NCBI RefSeq assembly: GCF_001029285.1
Contig: NZ_LDZY01000009.1
Location: 62,001-126,000, forward strand
DNA from: Desulfosporosinus acididurans
Lineage (GTDB): Bacteria > Bacillota > Desulfitobacteriia > Desulfitobacteriales > Desulfitobacteriaceae
DNA: 64,000 nt
Direction: 5' to 3'
The translations under genes were made by a program, and so were the position numbers. This document shows, one piece after another, positions 54,601-62,968 of the stretch. The notes beneath the pieces were generated by a model. The model was not told the DNA's origin. It did not search any database and worked only from the letters and a program-made list of their open reading frames with translations. Position 1 is the stretch's first letter. Every line of letters begins with the position of its first letter.

Positions 54601-54811
54601 GGTTTCTACTCATTATGGCCACTGGGCTTATGGAGCAAATGACATGGAAATTGACGGAGTTGTCATTCACGGTGATTCTCGGAGAGTTAAAGGTACCCAT
54701 GTTAACCCGATTTTTCGTTTAGACGACCATTTGCGCGGAACAACACTCAGTGAACCGATTGGCGGTAGTGCTTCATTTTATGACACTTGGGTTAAAGTGC
54801 TAAAGGTTTGA
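51662..54811 (+). CDS. Tat-exported molybdopterin oxidoreductase, TtrA/PsrA-like catalytic subunit
   Basis: 1049 residues. Tat signal TRRDFIK at residues 10-16 with a following hydrophobic stretch. N-terminal [4Fe-4S] site Cys64, 67, 71 and a later Cys116/117. A Cys in TSICGQTSNKAW (about residue 271) is where the Mo/W ligand sits in the TtrA/thiosulfate/arsenate branch. Length is near that of tetrathionate reductase TtrA (~1020) and larger than PhsA (~760). Substrate could be tetrathionate or another sulfur or metalloid oxyanion. The usual NrfD/TtrC membrane subunit is not seen nearby. Terminator at 54871. Confidence 0.87.
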   Translation: MNTNQKSGLTRRDFIKSTALLGGCSVLASQMGILGTPSSAEAATTEEGNLYPLAQPENIIYTTCLQCTTACLVKVKLLNGVAMKIDGNPYSSTNLLPNLSYTLSPLVSSQVDGKSCCKGQAGVQTAYDPYRLRKVLKRVGPRGSGKWKSVPFDQAVQEIVHGGQLFEEIGEERNIQGIKDIAILRDAKLMSSMAKDVESIRSKKMTVQEFKSKYQDNLKYLIDPEHPDLGPKNNQFLFQVGRIHNGRIEFTRRFVKNALGSINWIEKTSICGQTSNKAWVASTNLFKEGKWTGGTKTVRPDWANTEFVLVVGTRVFEANYGPVQEAEPITDGIINGRLKLAVVDPQLSKVASKAWKWLPSKPGTDGALGLGLIRWILENNRFDKKYLQNANLAAANADMESTWSDSSYLVKIVNGRPEKFLRANEVKLGTENQFVVFFQGNFIAVDPNSTQKEIEGELFVTTQLEGIMLKSSLQLLKEEAFSRTLQEYADITGLAIQDIIDVAKEFTSHGKKAAVEFYRGAVKHTNGWYNAQALIALNFLIGNPNWEGGLAKPAGGWDYLGSSGHNKPYNVNKLHPGKLSAFGVPITREGWQYEESTLFKGYPALRPWYPFSGNVAQETWPSISDAYPYSMKIVLLHSHNPMYSLPGGSHQLKTLLDTSKVPLLIASDIIIGETSMYADYIFPDISYLEQWGTGQMPQHYRVKTSSVRQPVIAPLTETVVVNGEKLPICLETLMLAIAAEMGLSGFGQDGFDKGIDLKRPEDWYLKLVANIAYGDKAGEVVPDADQKELLLFQKSRRNLTDSLFNEEKWKSALKPEEWRKVVCVLNRGGRFESYDHAYSSNQEKYPFTGIMRFYLEEIGTSRHAMSGQYFWGHAVYDEITDSMGQPVPVDGDYKLITYKEVFGTQSRTIADYWLETDIANQNFVLLNSQDAKQLGLKNGDKVRLSSKSNPQGIQDLGNDRSRYVEGIVKIREGIRPGVVAVSTHYGHWAYGANDMEIDGVVIHGDSRRVKGTHVNPIFRLDDHLRGTTLSEPIGGSASFYDTWVKVLKV

Positions 54812-54870
54812 TACAATCTTCATCAACTTACTAGGCCCTCCTTGAGCCAGTTATTGATTTAGGAAACAGT

Positions 54871-54916
54871 AATCGCCAGATTGTTCCATGTTTATGGATG
54901 GTCTGGTGATTTATTT
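54871..54916 (+). terminator. terminator after the molybdoenzyme
   Basis: AATCGCCAGA pairs (one G-T) with TCTGGTGATT, then TATTTAAAA. Confidence 0.65.
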
Positions 54917-55029
54917 AAAATGGAAGGAAGGGACTCAAAAACTAAATGTTTCTGAGGTCATGTTAATACTTAATCGATTGAAGCGGAGGGGGGCGGAAGA
55001 GTGAGATGGATGACGTTTTCAGACAATTA

Positions 55030-55076
55030 AAAAATAAGGCCTTGAGATACAATCATACGTAACTCAAGGCCTATTT
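55030..55076 (-). terminator. terminator of the minus-strand MFS gene
   Basis: AGGCCTTGAG/CTCAAGGCCT stem; on the minus strand it is followed by TTATTTTTTAATT. Confidence 0.85.
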
Positions 55077-55118
55077 ATTATCTATTGTATTGTACTACTT
55101 TCTTGCCAAAAATGTTTA

Positions 55119-56306
55119 TTACGCTTTAATGGCGGGATCAACCTCGATCTTAATTTTGCGTGAAAGTATAAAGTTGAGGAATGCGATAACGGCTGCACCC
55201 ATAAATACTGCTTGATATCCAAAAGCCAACCATAAAAGCCCGCCAAAAACGGGAATCGTCATTGAAGCGACGTGCTGCAGGCTCACGCCTGTCGATAGCG
55301 TTGGGGTCACATCATCAAGATCAACGGCAATCTTCCGTAAATAAGTTGACCGCGCCATTTCGACCGCAGCCATGGAATTGTCGATGACATAGCAACCGGC
55401 GATAATAACTGCAGCGATGCCGGCGGGAAAAATGTCGGCAGAGAACGCATACCCAAGACAGATGGCGAACAATAAAGCGGCCTCCATAGTCAGAACGAAT
55501 CGCTCGCCCCGGGCGTCTATCAATCTACCGATCATTTTACGAGTCCCGATACTTACCAAGGCGACAATCATTCCTAGAATGGCAAACATCTGGGGCTGCA
55601 CACCGAACACTTTAATCAGCACCCATGGCGCAAACGTCAGAAAAATCTGCGCCCGCGCACCGCTAACGCCGGCCAGTACATAGTAGAGCGTATAGCGTCT
55701 GCGAAAAATAAATCTGACTTTCCTGGCTTTCGGTTCACCTTTATTCATCAGCCCCACCGCTAAAGCTGCGAACATATAGGAAACAGCACCTACGATAAAA
55801 GCAAGCTGATAGGTCATGTGCAGGAAGTGAAAGCTCAGGAAGACAAAAACATAGGCAGCAATACTGCCGAACAGGCCGAAAGCGCTAACTGTTCCAAGCC
55901 TGGCGCCGAAAGAATTCTGCTTGGACAGGGACATGCCGATGGATGGCGTGACAGGCATGACCATATGTGTCCCGAGGCTGTACATCATCATCCAGATAAT
56001 CATAACCGCGAAGGTCGGCGACAACAGGCCGAGCCCAAGCATCCCCAATCCTGCCGCTATCATACCGAGCATTGCAATTCGTACATCACCGCAAAAACTT
56101 AAAACCGCCAAAATTAGCATGATAAAGAAACCCGGCGCTTCCCGCGGTACTTCAAGGAAACCTCTGACATTCTCGGACAGCCTGAATATGTCGTTTAAAT
56201 AGTTGTTGAATATCGATGTATTAATGCCTGTACCGATCCCGGCGAACAACCCTGCCAGTAAAAATAGGTTAAAGTTCCGATCACCGTCAATATGTTCTCT
56301 TTCCAT
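55119..56306 (-). CDS. MFS transporter
   Basis: 395 residues from ATG 56306 (GAAAGGG 9 bp upstream); the frame extends six codons upstream. Twelve hydrophobic helices; the gene has noticeably higher GC than the sulfur and stress regions. Opening LFAGIGTGINTSIFNNYLND and a loop R/D-rich motif between helices are MFS-like. The substrate cannot be told. It stands alone and convergent with the molybdoenzyme, and may be acquired DNA. Confidence 0.85.
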   Translation of the reverse strand: MEREHIDGDRNFNLFLLAGLFAGIGTGINTSIFNNYLNDIFRLSENVRGFLEVPREAPGFFIMLILAVLSFCGDVRIAMLGMIAAGLGMLGLGLLSPTFAVMIIWMMMYSLGTHMVMPVTPSIGMSLSKQNSFGARLGTVSAFGLFGSIAAYVFVFLSFHFLHMTYQLAFIVGAVSYMFAALAVGLMNKGEPKARKVRFIFRRRYTLYYVLAGVSGARAQIFLTFAPWVLIKVFGVQPQMFAILGMIVALVSIGTRKMIGRLIDARGERFVLTMEAALLFAICLGYAFSADIFPAGIAAVIIAGCYVIDNSMAAVEMARSTYLRKIAVDLDDVTPTLSTGVSLQHVASMTIPVFGGLLWLAFGYQAVFMGAAVIAFLNFILSRKIKIEVDPAIKA

Positions 56307-56431
56307 TAAGCCGAACCCTTTCAAAACCGTCTGATGTAATTTCTCGCTTTTGAAATAAACCGCAAGTGCATTATAGCACGAGAGAATGTTGCTTTCAATG
56401 AGCTGCCGATGCCGCGTAAGGAGAATATATT

Positions 56432-56530
56432 ATGAACTCATACGTACTCAGCTTTCAGGAAATAGATATAACAAAACTTGCCCTGGTTGGGGGCAAAGGT
56501 CCCCACTGCGGCAGAACAAGGAGGAAATAA
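56432..56530 (+). pseudogene. N-terminal fragment of phosphoenolpyruvate synthase
   Basis: With a good TAAGGAGAA ribosome site the frame reads MNSYVLSFQEIDITKLALVG then GKG, which is the start of PEP synthase/pyruvate-phosphate dikinase-type proteins. After GGKG it leaves the family and stops at codon 33. The remaining ~800 residues are absent. Confidence 0.7.
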
Positions 56531-56534
56531 CAGA

Positions 56535-56737
56535 ATGACCAAAAAAGCGTATAATTATCTATTGACCATCAGCGGCGTGATTTGCGTTTATGTCATGATC
56601 AAAGCATTCTTGTCGGCTTCGGTCTGGCGCTTTTCACGGCCCACATTACCGCGAAGCTGAAGGCCACAAAGGTCAACGGGTGGACCACCATGTTCAGATT
56701 GAGCGTACCTAGTGGTTTATATAGTTGGGTCGGCTAA
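56535..56737 (+). pseudogene. frameshifted small membrane protein remnant
   Basis: ATG with AAGGAGG 10 bp upstream opens MTKKAYNYLLTISGVICVYV and stops at 56660. In another frame from about 56610 the sequence continues as VGFGLALFTAHITAKLKATK and ends at 56737, so a frameshift or small deletion splits it. Family not recognised. Confidence 0.5.
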
Positions 56738-56909
56738 TTTTGTGATATATTTAGAATACAGAGGTGGAAGTTGCCATTTTCAGCTGTAATCCCCTATCCA
56801 CATGTTATCGGTTTATTCGCAAATGGAGGAAAGATGTATCAGTATAGATAAATGGAGGCATAGTGTTCGGACTTAATAAATAGTAATTTAAGGGGTGAGT
56901 ATTTTAATT

Positions 56910-57239
56910 ATGATAATTGACGATAATCCAAAGGAAATAGAAGCAATGAAGGCATTTCATCGTGGTGACAGAAAAGAAGGATTGCGTTTGCAGGAAGAGT
57001 TTGCTTCGGAATTTCGTGACGAATTTAAAGATAAGGACCATTGTTCATGTGAAAAGGCATGTCGTTATCATGGAAACTGTAAAGAATGTGTGGCAATTCA
57101 CAGAGCACATCAGGAACATGTACCAAATTGTATGCGACCATTGATAAATAAAAAGTTAAAAATATTATCTGAACTTACTGAACATACAATTGCCAATGAA
57201 ATTGAGCCACATCAAGAAGTTTTGAGACCGGATTGTTAA
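56910..57239 (+). CDS. Cys/His-rich small protein
   Basis: 109 residues from ATG 56910 (or 114 from GTG 56895, which abuts AAGGGG). N-terminal two thirds acidic helical; then CSCEKACRYHGNCKECVAIH and HVPNC, a C-x-C-x4-C-x2-H-x2-C-x2-C pattern likely to bind zinc or an iron-sulfur cluster. I recall short clostridial proteins with a similar Cys-rich core (C-x-RHGNC-x2-C-x3-H), of unknown function; here it has an added N-terminal part. Stand-alone gene. Confidence 0.7.
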   Translation: MIIDDNPKEIEAMKAFHRGDRKEGLRLQEEFASEFRDEFKDKDHCSCEKACRYHGNCKECVAIHRAHQEHVPNCMRPLINKKLKILSELTEHTIANEIEPHQEVLRPDC

Positions 57240-57453
57240 AAATGTAAAACTTCATATTGAGTGAGTAAATTATATAAATGAGAAATTTATTTTTCAGTTT
57301 AAGTCAGGTAAATCGACACAATAATTAAAGTATTAAAGGTAAAATAATAGAAAAGAACTTAAATGAATTTAGCTAAGATGACTTAAAGTCGCATAACAAA
57401 AGGGTATAGAGAATGAGATGTGGACCTTAATTATGTTAAGAGGGGGATTTTAG

Positions 57454-57828
57454 ATGACTGTATTGACTAAAGCAAAAGAGTTGTGTGAAGCTATTGTTCA
57501 ATCAGATGAATTTCAAGAATTAATTAAAACAGAGACAATACTAATAAATGATATCGATGCACAAGATTTGATTGAACGCTTTAATAAGTTACAAACTGAA
57601 TTAGAAAATCTGTTCCGTCAAGGAAAAAAAGCTACTGCTCAGCAGTTTAGCGAACTTAGAGTTTTGGAAGAAGAGCTAAATAAAGACCTTTCTGCTGGCC
57701 CCTATTTTAAGGCACAGCAGAAATTTTCCGAATTGTTGTCGCAAATGAATAAGATGATAAATGATACAATTCAACTAAAAAACAATATCGGAACAGCTCG
57801 CTGCACCTGCGGTAAACATACTTTGTGA
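57454..57828 (+). CDS. YlbF/YmcA family protein
   Basis: 124 residues, all-helical, Com_YlbF family (PF06133). LTKAKELCEAIVQSDEFQEL start, then a conserved DAQDLIERFNKLQTELENL helix. In Bacillus such proteins act in the Y-complex that modulates RNase Y and development. The C-terminal CTCGKH is an unusual tail that could bind an Fe-S cluster, as reported for the Bacillus complex. RBS GAGGGGG. Confidence 0.85.
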   Translation: MTVLTKAKELCEAIVQSDEFQELIKTETILINDIDAQDLIERFNKLQTELENLFRQGKKATAQQFSELRVLEEELNKDLSAGPYFKAQQKFSELLSQMNKMINDTIQLKNNIGTARCTCGKHTL

Positions 57829-57829
57829 T

Positions 57830-58237
57830 ATGCTATCTCTACAAAATTATTTTGACGTTGTTGGGCTCTCAATATCGGTTTCAATTTTACTAACGATTAA
57901 GAAGATTCGAAAAATAGATACTCTGGCTCGCTGGGGTGGTGAGGAATTTATACTATTATTGCCGGAAACCACAATAAATAAGGCTGTAGTTTTGGGGGAA
58001 AAACTGCGTGAACGTCTAAGTAGAATGGATATTTCGAATGTGGGCAATGTTACTGCAAGCTTCGGAGTTGCTGAGTACAATTCCGGAGATACAGTTGATA
58101 CAATAGTACAAAAGGCAGATGACATGATGTACCAGGCGAAATCTGCAGGCAGGAATTGTGTGCGATATATCGAGAATGAAAACAAATACTTTGTATTAGA
58201 GATATTTACTCTAAACAGCCTAGGCTTAATAAAATAA
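57830..58237 (+). pseudogene. truncated GGDEF-domain (diguanylate cyclase) fragment
   Basis: 135 codons begin one base after the YlbF stop. The second half of a GGDEF domain is clear: DTLARWGGEEFILLLPET (active site GGEEF) and ASFGVAEYN...ADDMMYQAKSAGRN. The first part, including the Mg-binding Asp and the ND-x2-GH-x2-GD helix, is missing or scrambled, and there is no ribosome site. It is probably the 3' remnant of a cyclase gene. Confidence 0.75.
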
Positions 58238-58581
58238 TATTATCTATACGTACGTTGCTTGCTTACAAAGCTCATCGATTTCTGAATAATCACTCTAAAA
58301 CTGATTAATAGAATTGCTGCAATTAACATGATTGTCACAGGAATATAATGAACTTTCTTTCAACCTACGATGTGCGAAGATTAGATTTGGTTTTGATCCT
58401 ATTATAAATTTCGGGAATTTAAAAAACTTACTTATTAAGTCAGACTTCCAAATGTAATCCAGGGCGTGTTGCTCTGGGTTTTACATTAATAAATGGAACA
58501 ACAATTTGTCGAGTACAGTGGTATAATTGACACAAAACTCAAGGAATTTCAGATAACCTCATTTTTTGCGGAGGGGACCTA
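58238..58581. other. non-coding region before the histidine kinase gene
   Basis: No gene seen. A hairpin AATGTAATCCAG...CTGGGTTTTACATT at 58451-58487 is the only structure; it may be a terminator or leader element. Confidence 0.5.
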
Positions 58582-60165
58582 ATGCGATTGCAACGTAAAA
58601 TCAGCATCTATATTCTCGTTATCTTATCCGTATCAATTGGAAGTATCATGATTTTATCAGTCTATCAAATGAGAAGTCTAGTAAAAAATCAGGTTAGCAG
58701 AAATCTCTTAAATATTTCTAATTCTGTTGCCAATTTTTCTGAAGTTCAGGACTTTCTACAAGGGAAGAGCACCTTAACGGAAAATGCTTTTAATGAGCAG
58801 ATAGAAACGATCCGAGCGAAAACCGGTGTCGCCTTCATTGTCGTTATGAATATGAAAGGAATCCGCTATTCCCATCCAGTTGAAACAAGAATTGGAGAAA
58901 AATTTCAGGGCGGAGATGAAAAAAGAGTCCTGACATCAGGGCAGGAATATGTTTCTGAGGCTCATGGAACGCTGGGAACATCGTTGCGTGCGTTTGCCCC
59001 AATTTATAAAAACGACCATCAAATCGGAGCCGTATCTGTGGGTATACTATTGACGGAACTCGATACTGACGTGTACAAAGCGCTGCTGCGTTTTTTGCCG
59101 TTCATCGTATTTGGCCTTTTTCTCGGAGGGATTGGCGCTACTGTCCTGTCGTTCAGTATTAAGAATACAATTTTTGGGATGGAACCGGAAGAGATTGCTT
59201 TAGCCCTCAAGGAGAGGGAGGTTGTTTTGGGAAATGTCAAAGAGGGAATTGTCGCTGTCGATGACAAGGGAAAAATCACTTTGTATAACAAACAAGCTGC
59301 TATCATCTTGGATCTAAATGAAAGTGACAAAGGAAAGAACGTCTTTGAATTCATCTTCAGGGACGTACAGCAGGGCCCTCTATCCCTCGGGCAGTTGCTG
59401 GAGGATGTGGAAATCAGAATCAAACCAGGACTTACGATCGTATGCAAATATAGTCCCCTCATTGATGAAAAAAACCGAGTCATGGGTGCTGTGATCAATT
59501 TTCGTGATCTGACCACAGTTAAAAAGATGGCTGAAGAGCTTACAGGCATTAAGAAAATGGCTTGGTCACTGAGGGCACAAAATCATGAGTTTATGAACAA
59601 ACTGCACACGATCTCTGCCTTGATCCAGATGGAAGAATACGATGAAGCCGTTGACTATATTTCCAGCACGGCCAAGGCGAGAAACAATGTTAGCGGTATT
59701 CTGACAAGAAAGATAAAAAATGTTTCCGTCTCAGCGCTGCTCTTCGCCAAATACAATAAGGCGGAAGAGTCTAGAATAAAGCTGAAGATCGACCCCAATT
59801 GCAGCCTATCTGAACTTCCTCAAGCGCTAACTGCAGATGATTTGTGTTCTGTACTTGGAAATCTGATTGAGAATGCTTTCGATGCTGTTGAGAGTGACGG
59901 TAGCGGAGAAGTCTATGTAAAACTTGATGAGGAAGATGATATTCTCAATATTACGGTTGCGGACAACGGCTCTGGCATCCCCGAATCCGTTCAGCCATAC
60001 ATATACAACTTGGGTATGTCCAGCAAATCTGGGCAGCGTGGTTACGGTATGTATATCGTGAAAAAAATTATTGATGATGCGAGGGGCACTATTCGCTTTA
60101 AGGTTGACCGTGGGACATCATGGCACATCTCAGTGCCCCTCAAGGGGAGGGACATAAATGTTTGA
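58582..60165 (+). CDS. sensor histidine kinase, CitA/DcuS family
   Basis: 527 residues. Helix 1 at about residues 8-30, an extracytoplasmic sensor (Cache/PASp-type, about 32-165, with GEKFQGGDEKRVL), helix 2 at about 168-190, a cytoplasmic PAS domain (about 210-315), a SpoB-type phosphoacceptor NHEFMNKLHTISALIQM (His near 335) and a HATPase domain (NLIENAFDA near 430, DNGSGIP near 461, GYGMYIVKKI). The family senses citrate, malate, fumarate or similar acids. Overlaps the response-regulator gene by 8 bp. Confidence 0.93.
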   Translation: MRLQRKISIYILVILSVSIGSIMILSVYQMRSLVKNQVSRNLLNISNSVANFSEVQDFLQGKSTLTENAFNEQIETIRAKTGVAFIVVMNMKGIRYSHPVETRIGEKFQGGDEKRVLTSGQEYVSEAHGTLGTSLRAFAPIYKNDHQIGAVSVGILLTELDTDVYKALLRFLPFIVFGLFLGGIGATVLSFSIKNTIFGMEPEEIALALKEREVVLGNVKEGIVAVDDKGKITLYNKQAAIILDLNESDKGKNVFEFIFRDVQQGPLSLGQLLEDVEIRIKPGLTIVCKYSPLIDEKNRVMGAVINFRDLTTVKKMAEELTGIKKMAWSLRAQNHEFMNKLHTISALIQMEEYDEAVDYISSTAKARNNVSGILTRKIKNVSVSALLFAKYNKAEESRIKLKIDPNCSLSELPQALTADDLCSVLGNLIENAFDAVESDGSGEVYVKLDEEDDILNITVADNGSGIPESVQPYIYNLGMSSKSGQRGYGMYIVKKIIDDARGTIRFKVDRGTSWHISVPLKGRDINV

Positions 60166-60841
60166 TGTTTTGATCGTAGAAGATGATCCTATGGTAAGCC
60201 ATGTGAACACAAAATTTCTCAAGAAAGTTCCTGGCTTTAACTTGGTGGGTGCGGCAGCAAATTTGGCGGAAGCCCGTGAGTATGTTCAAAAGAAAAAGAT
60301 CAACTTGATCCTGCTCGATTTATTCCTCCCGAAAGAAAACGGTATTGACTTTCTGAAGTGGTTGCGCAGCCAAGAAATCCACATCGATGTCATTCTGATC
60401 ACAGCCGACAAACGCAGCGAGAGTGTGCAGGAAGCCTTTCGTTATGGGGCCGTCGATTATTTGATCAAGCCTTTCACCTTTGAGCGTTTCAAAGATGCAA
60501 TGCAGCAATACAAAGAGTGGGCCGAAAGCTTGCAAAACAGTATTTTTATAGAACAGGAAGCCTTGGACCGTTATGTTCTAACTGGGAGAGCGGAAGATGA
60601 AACGGACAAGCCCTTGGAAAAAGGTTTGAGCAAATATACTTACCAGCGAATTTGGGACCATATTGCCCACAACGGCGAAGAGTATTTCACTGCAGATGAG
60701 TTAGCGGAATATTTAGGAATGGCGCGGGCCTCCGTCCGCAAATATCTTGACGTCATGGAACGCGAAGAAAAATTAGAGCTTTTGATCGAGTATGGAAAAG
60801 TCGGCCGGCCTCAGCATAAATTCAAACTCAAGGAGTTCTGA
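60158..60841 (+). CDS. response regulator, CitB/DcuR family
   Basis: 227 residues. Receiver domain (residues 1-120; acidic pair ED at 8-10, phospho-Asp in LILLDLFLPKENG near residue 53, ITADK and the Lys in LIKPF) and a C-terminal winged helix-turn-helix (YFTADELAEYLGMARASVRK). Partner of the kinase at 58582. It most likely activates the MFS transporter at 61066, 225 bp downstream. Confidence 0.93.
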   Translation: MFDVLIVEDDPMVSHVNTKFLKKVPGFNLVGAAANLAEAREYVQKKKINLILLDLFLPKENGIDFLKWLRSQEIHIDVILITADKRSESVQEAFRYGAVDYLIKPFTFERFKDAMQQYKEWAESLQNSIFIEQEALDRYVLTGRAEDETDKPLEKGLSKYTYQRIWDHIAHNGEEYFTADELAEYLGMARASVRKYLDVMEREEKLELLIEYGKVGRPQHKFKLKEF

Positions 60842-61065
60842 GACAATGTCCTTTATGGAGATAAAGTTTGTAAGAGCAAAAAGAACTTAAAATTCTTAAT
60901 CTGCAAAAATAAGTCTTAATTTGCAGAATATTGTCAATGGTCCCCATTTTCGGCTAATATGAAGTTGCGTTTATTATCTAAAAAGGAGGTTAACTTTAGT
61001 TTACGCAACTCAGGTTTGCCGTTGGTTCAATTCTAACTTGAGAATGAATTGGGAGGGGATCTATA

Positions 61066-62325
61066 ATGAAACCGACAAAAGTGCGTTGGGAAGTCATAAC
61101 CCTGTTATTCTTCGCGACGACGATTAATTATCTCGACCGAACCAACTTATCAGTTGCACTTCCGGTCATTGCCAAACAGTTATCCTGGACACCTGCGGCC
61201 ATGGGCGCCATTTCATCAGCTTTTCTCATAACTTATGCGCTCCTGCAAATGCCGATCGGTGTTTTCATTGACAAAATTGGAACCAGGATGACATATATCT
61301 GGTCTGTCATCATTTGGTCTCTCGCCTCCATGGCGACCGCTTTGGGTACTTCCTTCGGATCGATCTACATCTTCCGCTTAATCTTGGGTGTCGGCGAAGC
61401 CCCTGCTTTTCCGGCAGCGACAAAGACGGCTGCAGACTGGATACCTCGGCGGCAGAGAGGGATCGCCACCGGATTTTTTACAGCCGGAGTTAACATGGGC
61501 TCCGCTATAGCACTCCCTCTTGTTGCATGGATTGTGAGCTCTTTTGGCTGGCAAATGTCCTTCATCATCACCGGTGCACTTGGTTTTATCTGGCTCTTTT
61601 TCTGGCTTGTTCTCTACCGTGACCGAAAAGACAACAAGCGAGTCAATGAGGCTGAAAATGCTTTAATTGACGCCGACATCACAACGGTGCAGGAACAGCC
61701 CCGCGTACCCTGGATACAATTGTTTAAGAAAGTGTCGACCTGGGGTCTGATGCTCGGCTACGCTTGTCAGCTCTATATCATGTTTGTTTTTGTCACTTGG
61801 CTTCCGACCTACCTCGTGCAGGCTCGCCATATGACCCTTCTGCATTCCGGTATTTACGGGATGATACCGTTCATTGCCGGTACGATCAGCGCCTTCCTTG
61901 GCGGAAGAACCTCAGACGTCTGGGTGCGCAAGACACCGAACGGTCGAAAGATCGCCATGAGCCTGGGTCTCATTCTTGCCATGGCCATTATCCCAGCGGT
62001 ATTCGCAGGTTCTGCCTCGATGGCTCTAACTCTTTTGACAATTTCTGAATTTGGAGTCATGTTCTCAAACGGAGCCGCATGGGCCGCCGCTTCGGAAATT
62101 GCTCCCGCAGGTCAGGCCGCTTCCGTTGCTTCAATCCAAAACTTTGGCGGAAATGTTGGCGGTTTCCTAGCCCCAACAGTCACCGGTATACTCGTTCAGG
62201 CTACCCACTCCTTCAACAGCGCTTTGATCCTGGCAGGCATCCTGGCTTTTGTCGGTGCGATTATCTACTACACCATGCTTCCGGGGTCAAAAGTACAAGA
62301 GGAGAGCCAAGCTTCTGCAGCTTGA
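61066..62325 (+). CDS. MFS transporter, anion:cation symporter (ACS) family
   Basis: 419 residues, twelve helices. NYLDRTNLSVALPVIAKQL after helix 1 and the RLILGVGEAPAFPAATKTAA motif in helices 4-5 are typical of the ACS family (hexuronate, phthalate, organic-acid carriers). GGGAGGGG ribosome site. Immediately downstream of the CitA/DcuS-type system and followed by a malic enzyme remnant, so a C4-dicarboxylate-like substrate is plausible but not shown. GC is higher than the window average. Confidence 0.9.
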   Translation: MKPTKVRWEVITLLFFATTINYLDRTNLSVALPVIAKQLSWTPAAMGAISSAFLITYALLQMPIGVFIDKIGTRMTYIWSVIIWSLASMATALGTSFGSIYIFRLILGVGEAPAFPAATKTAADWIPRRQRGIATGFFTAGVNMGSAIALPLVAWIVSSFGWQMSFIITGALGFIWLFFWLVLYRDRKDNKRVNEAENALIDADITTVQEQPRVPWIQLFKKVSTWGLMLGYACQLYIMFVFVTWLPTYLVQARHMTLLHSGIYGMIPFIAGTISAFLGGRTSDVWVRKTPNGRKIAMSLGLILAMAIIPAVFAGSASMALTLLTISEFGVMFSNGAAWAAASEIAPAGQAASVASIQNFGGNVGGFLAPTVTGILVQATHSFNSALILAGILAFVGAIIYYTMLPGSKVQEESQASAA

Positions 62326-62393
62326 TTCAGCACTCCTTTCTGTAGGTTGAAATTAAAATCATAATCGCGGGAAGAAAAACTATCGATGAATCC

Positions 62394-62700
62394 CAAGAAC
62401 GGTCTTTGGTTAATGTATATACAAATAGGGGAAATACAGTAGCCATCGTCACTAATGGGACCGCTGTTCTCGAACTTGGCAATATCGGGCCTTATGCCGC
62501 CATGCCGGTAATGGCAGGTAAGGTAATTCTATTCGAAGATTTTGCCGGTATTGCTGCTTTCTCCATCTGTCTAGACACTACGGATGTTGACAAAGCGGTC
62601 GAAACCGTAAAGCTTTTGGAACCTATCTTTGGCGGAATTAATCTTGAGGATATTGCAGGACCTGCTTGTTTCGAAATTGAGGAACCTCTTAAAAAAAAGA
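62394..62700 (+). pseudogene. malic enzyme fragment
   Basis: The frame reads [20 protein letters not shown], then [20 protein letters not shown] and [38 protein letters not shown]: the segment of NAD-malic enzyme that contains the conserved Asp/Lys region just ahead of the FHDDQHG motif. Family similarity ends near 62700, and the frame then runs into a terminator. Both ends (about 60 N-terminal and 270 C-terminal residues) are missing. Confidence 0.82.
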
Positions 62701-62786
62701 TGCACATTCTTATTAACAACTTTAAGAGCCTTAATAAGTCCTGCCATTACAACAATCGCTGTTCCATGTTGATTCTAACCCTTATA

Positions 62787-62812
62787 CCCATCGGAAACGG
62801 TGGGATTTTTTT
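62787..62812 (+). terminator. intrinsic terminator
   Basis: CCCATCG pairs with CGGTGGG across GAAA, followed by TTTTTTT. It lies inside the open frame trailing the malic enzyme fragment, showing that this tail is not a real protein end. Confidence 0.82.
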
Positions 62813-62968
62813 GTGACATAAAAATGTTGGGTTTTAAGGCAAGTTCAATTTCCCCTTCCTTATTGTATAAGAAAGAGTTCCTAAAATAACATCTATTAGA
62901 AATCATAAGCTTTTCTTAGCATCCAACTCAGAAAAATTGCAGTTAAATAAAATACTTTTGACGATTTT

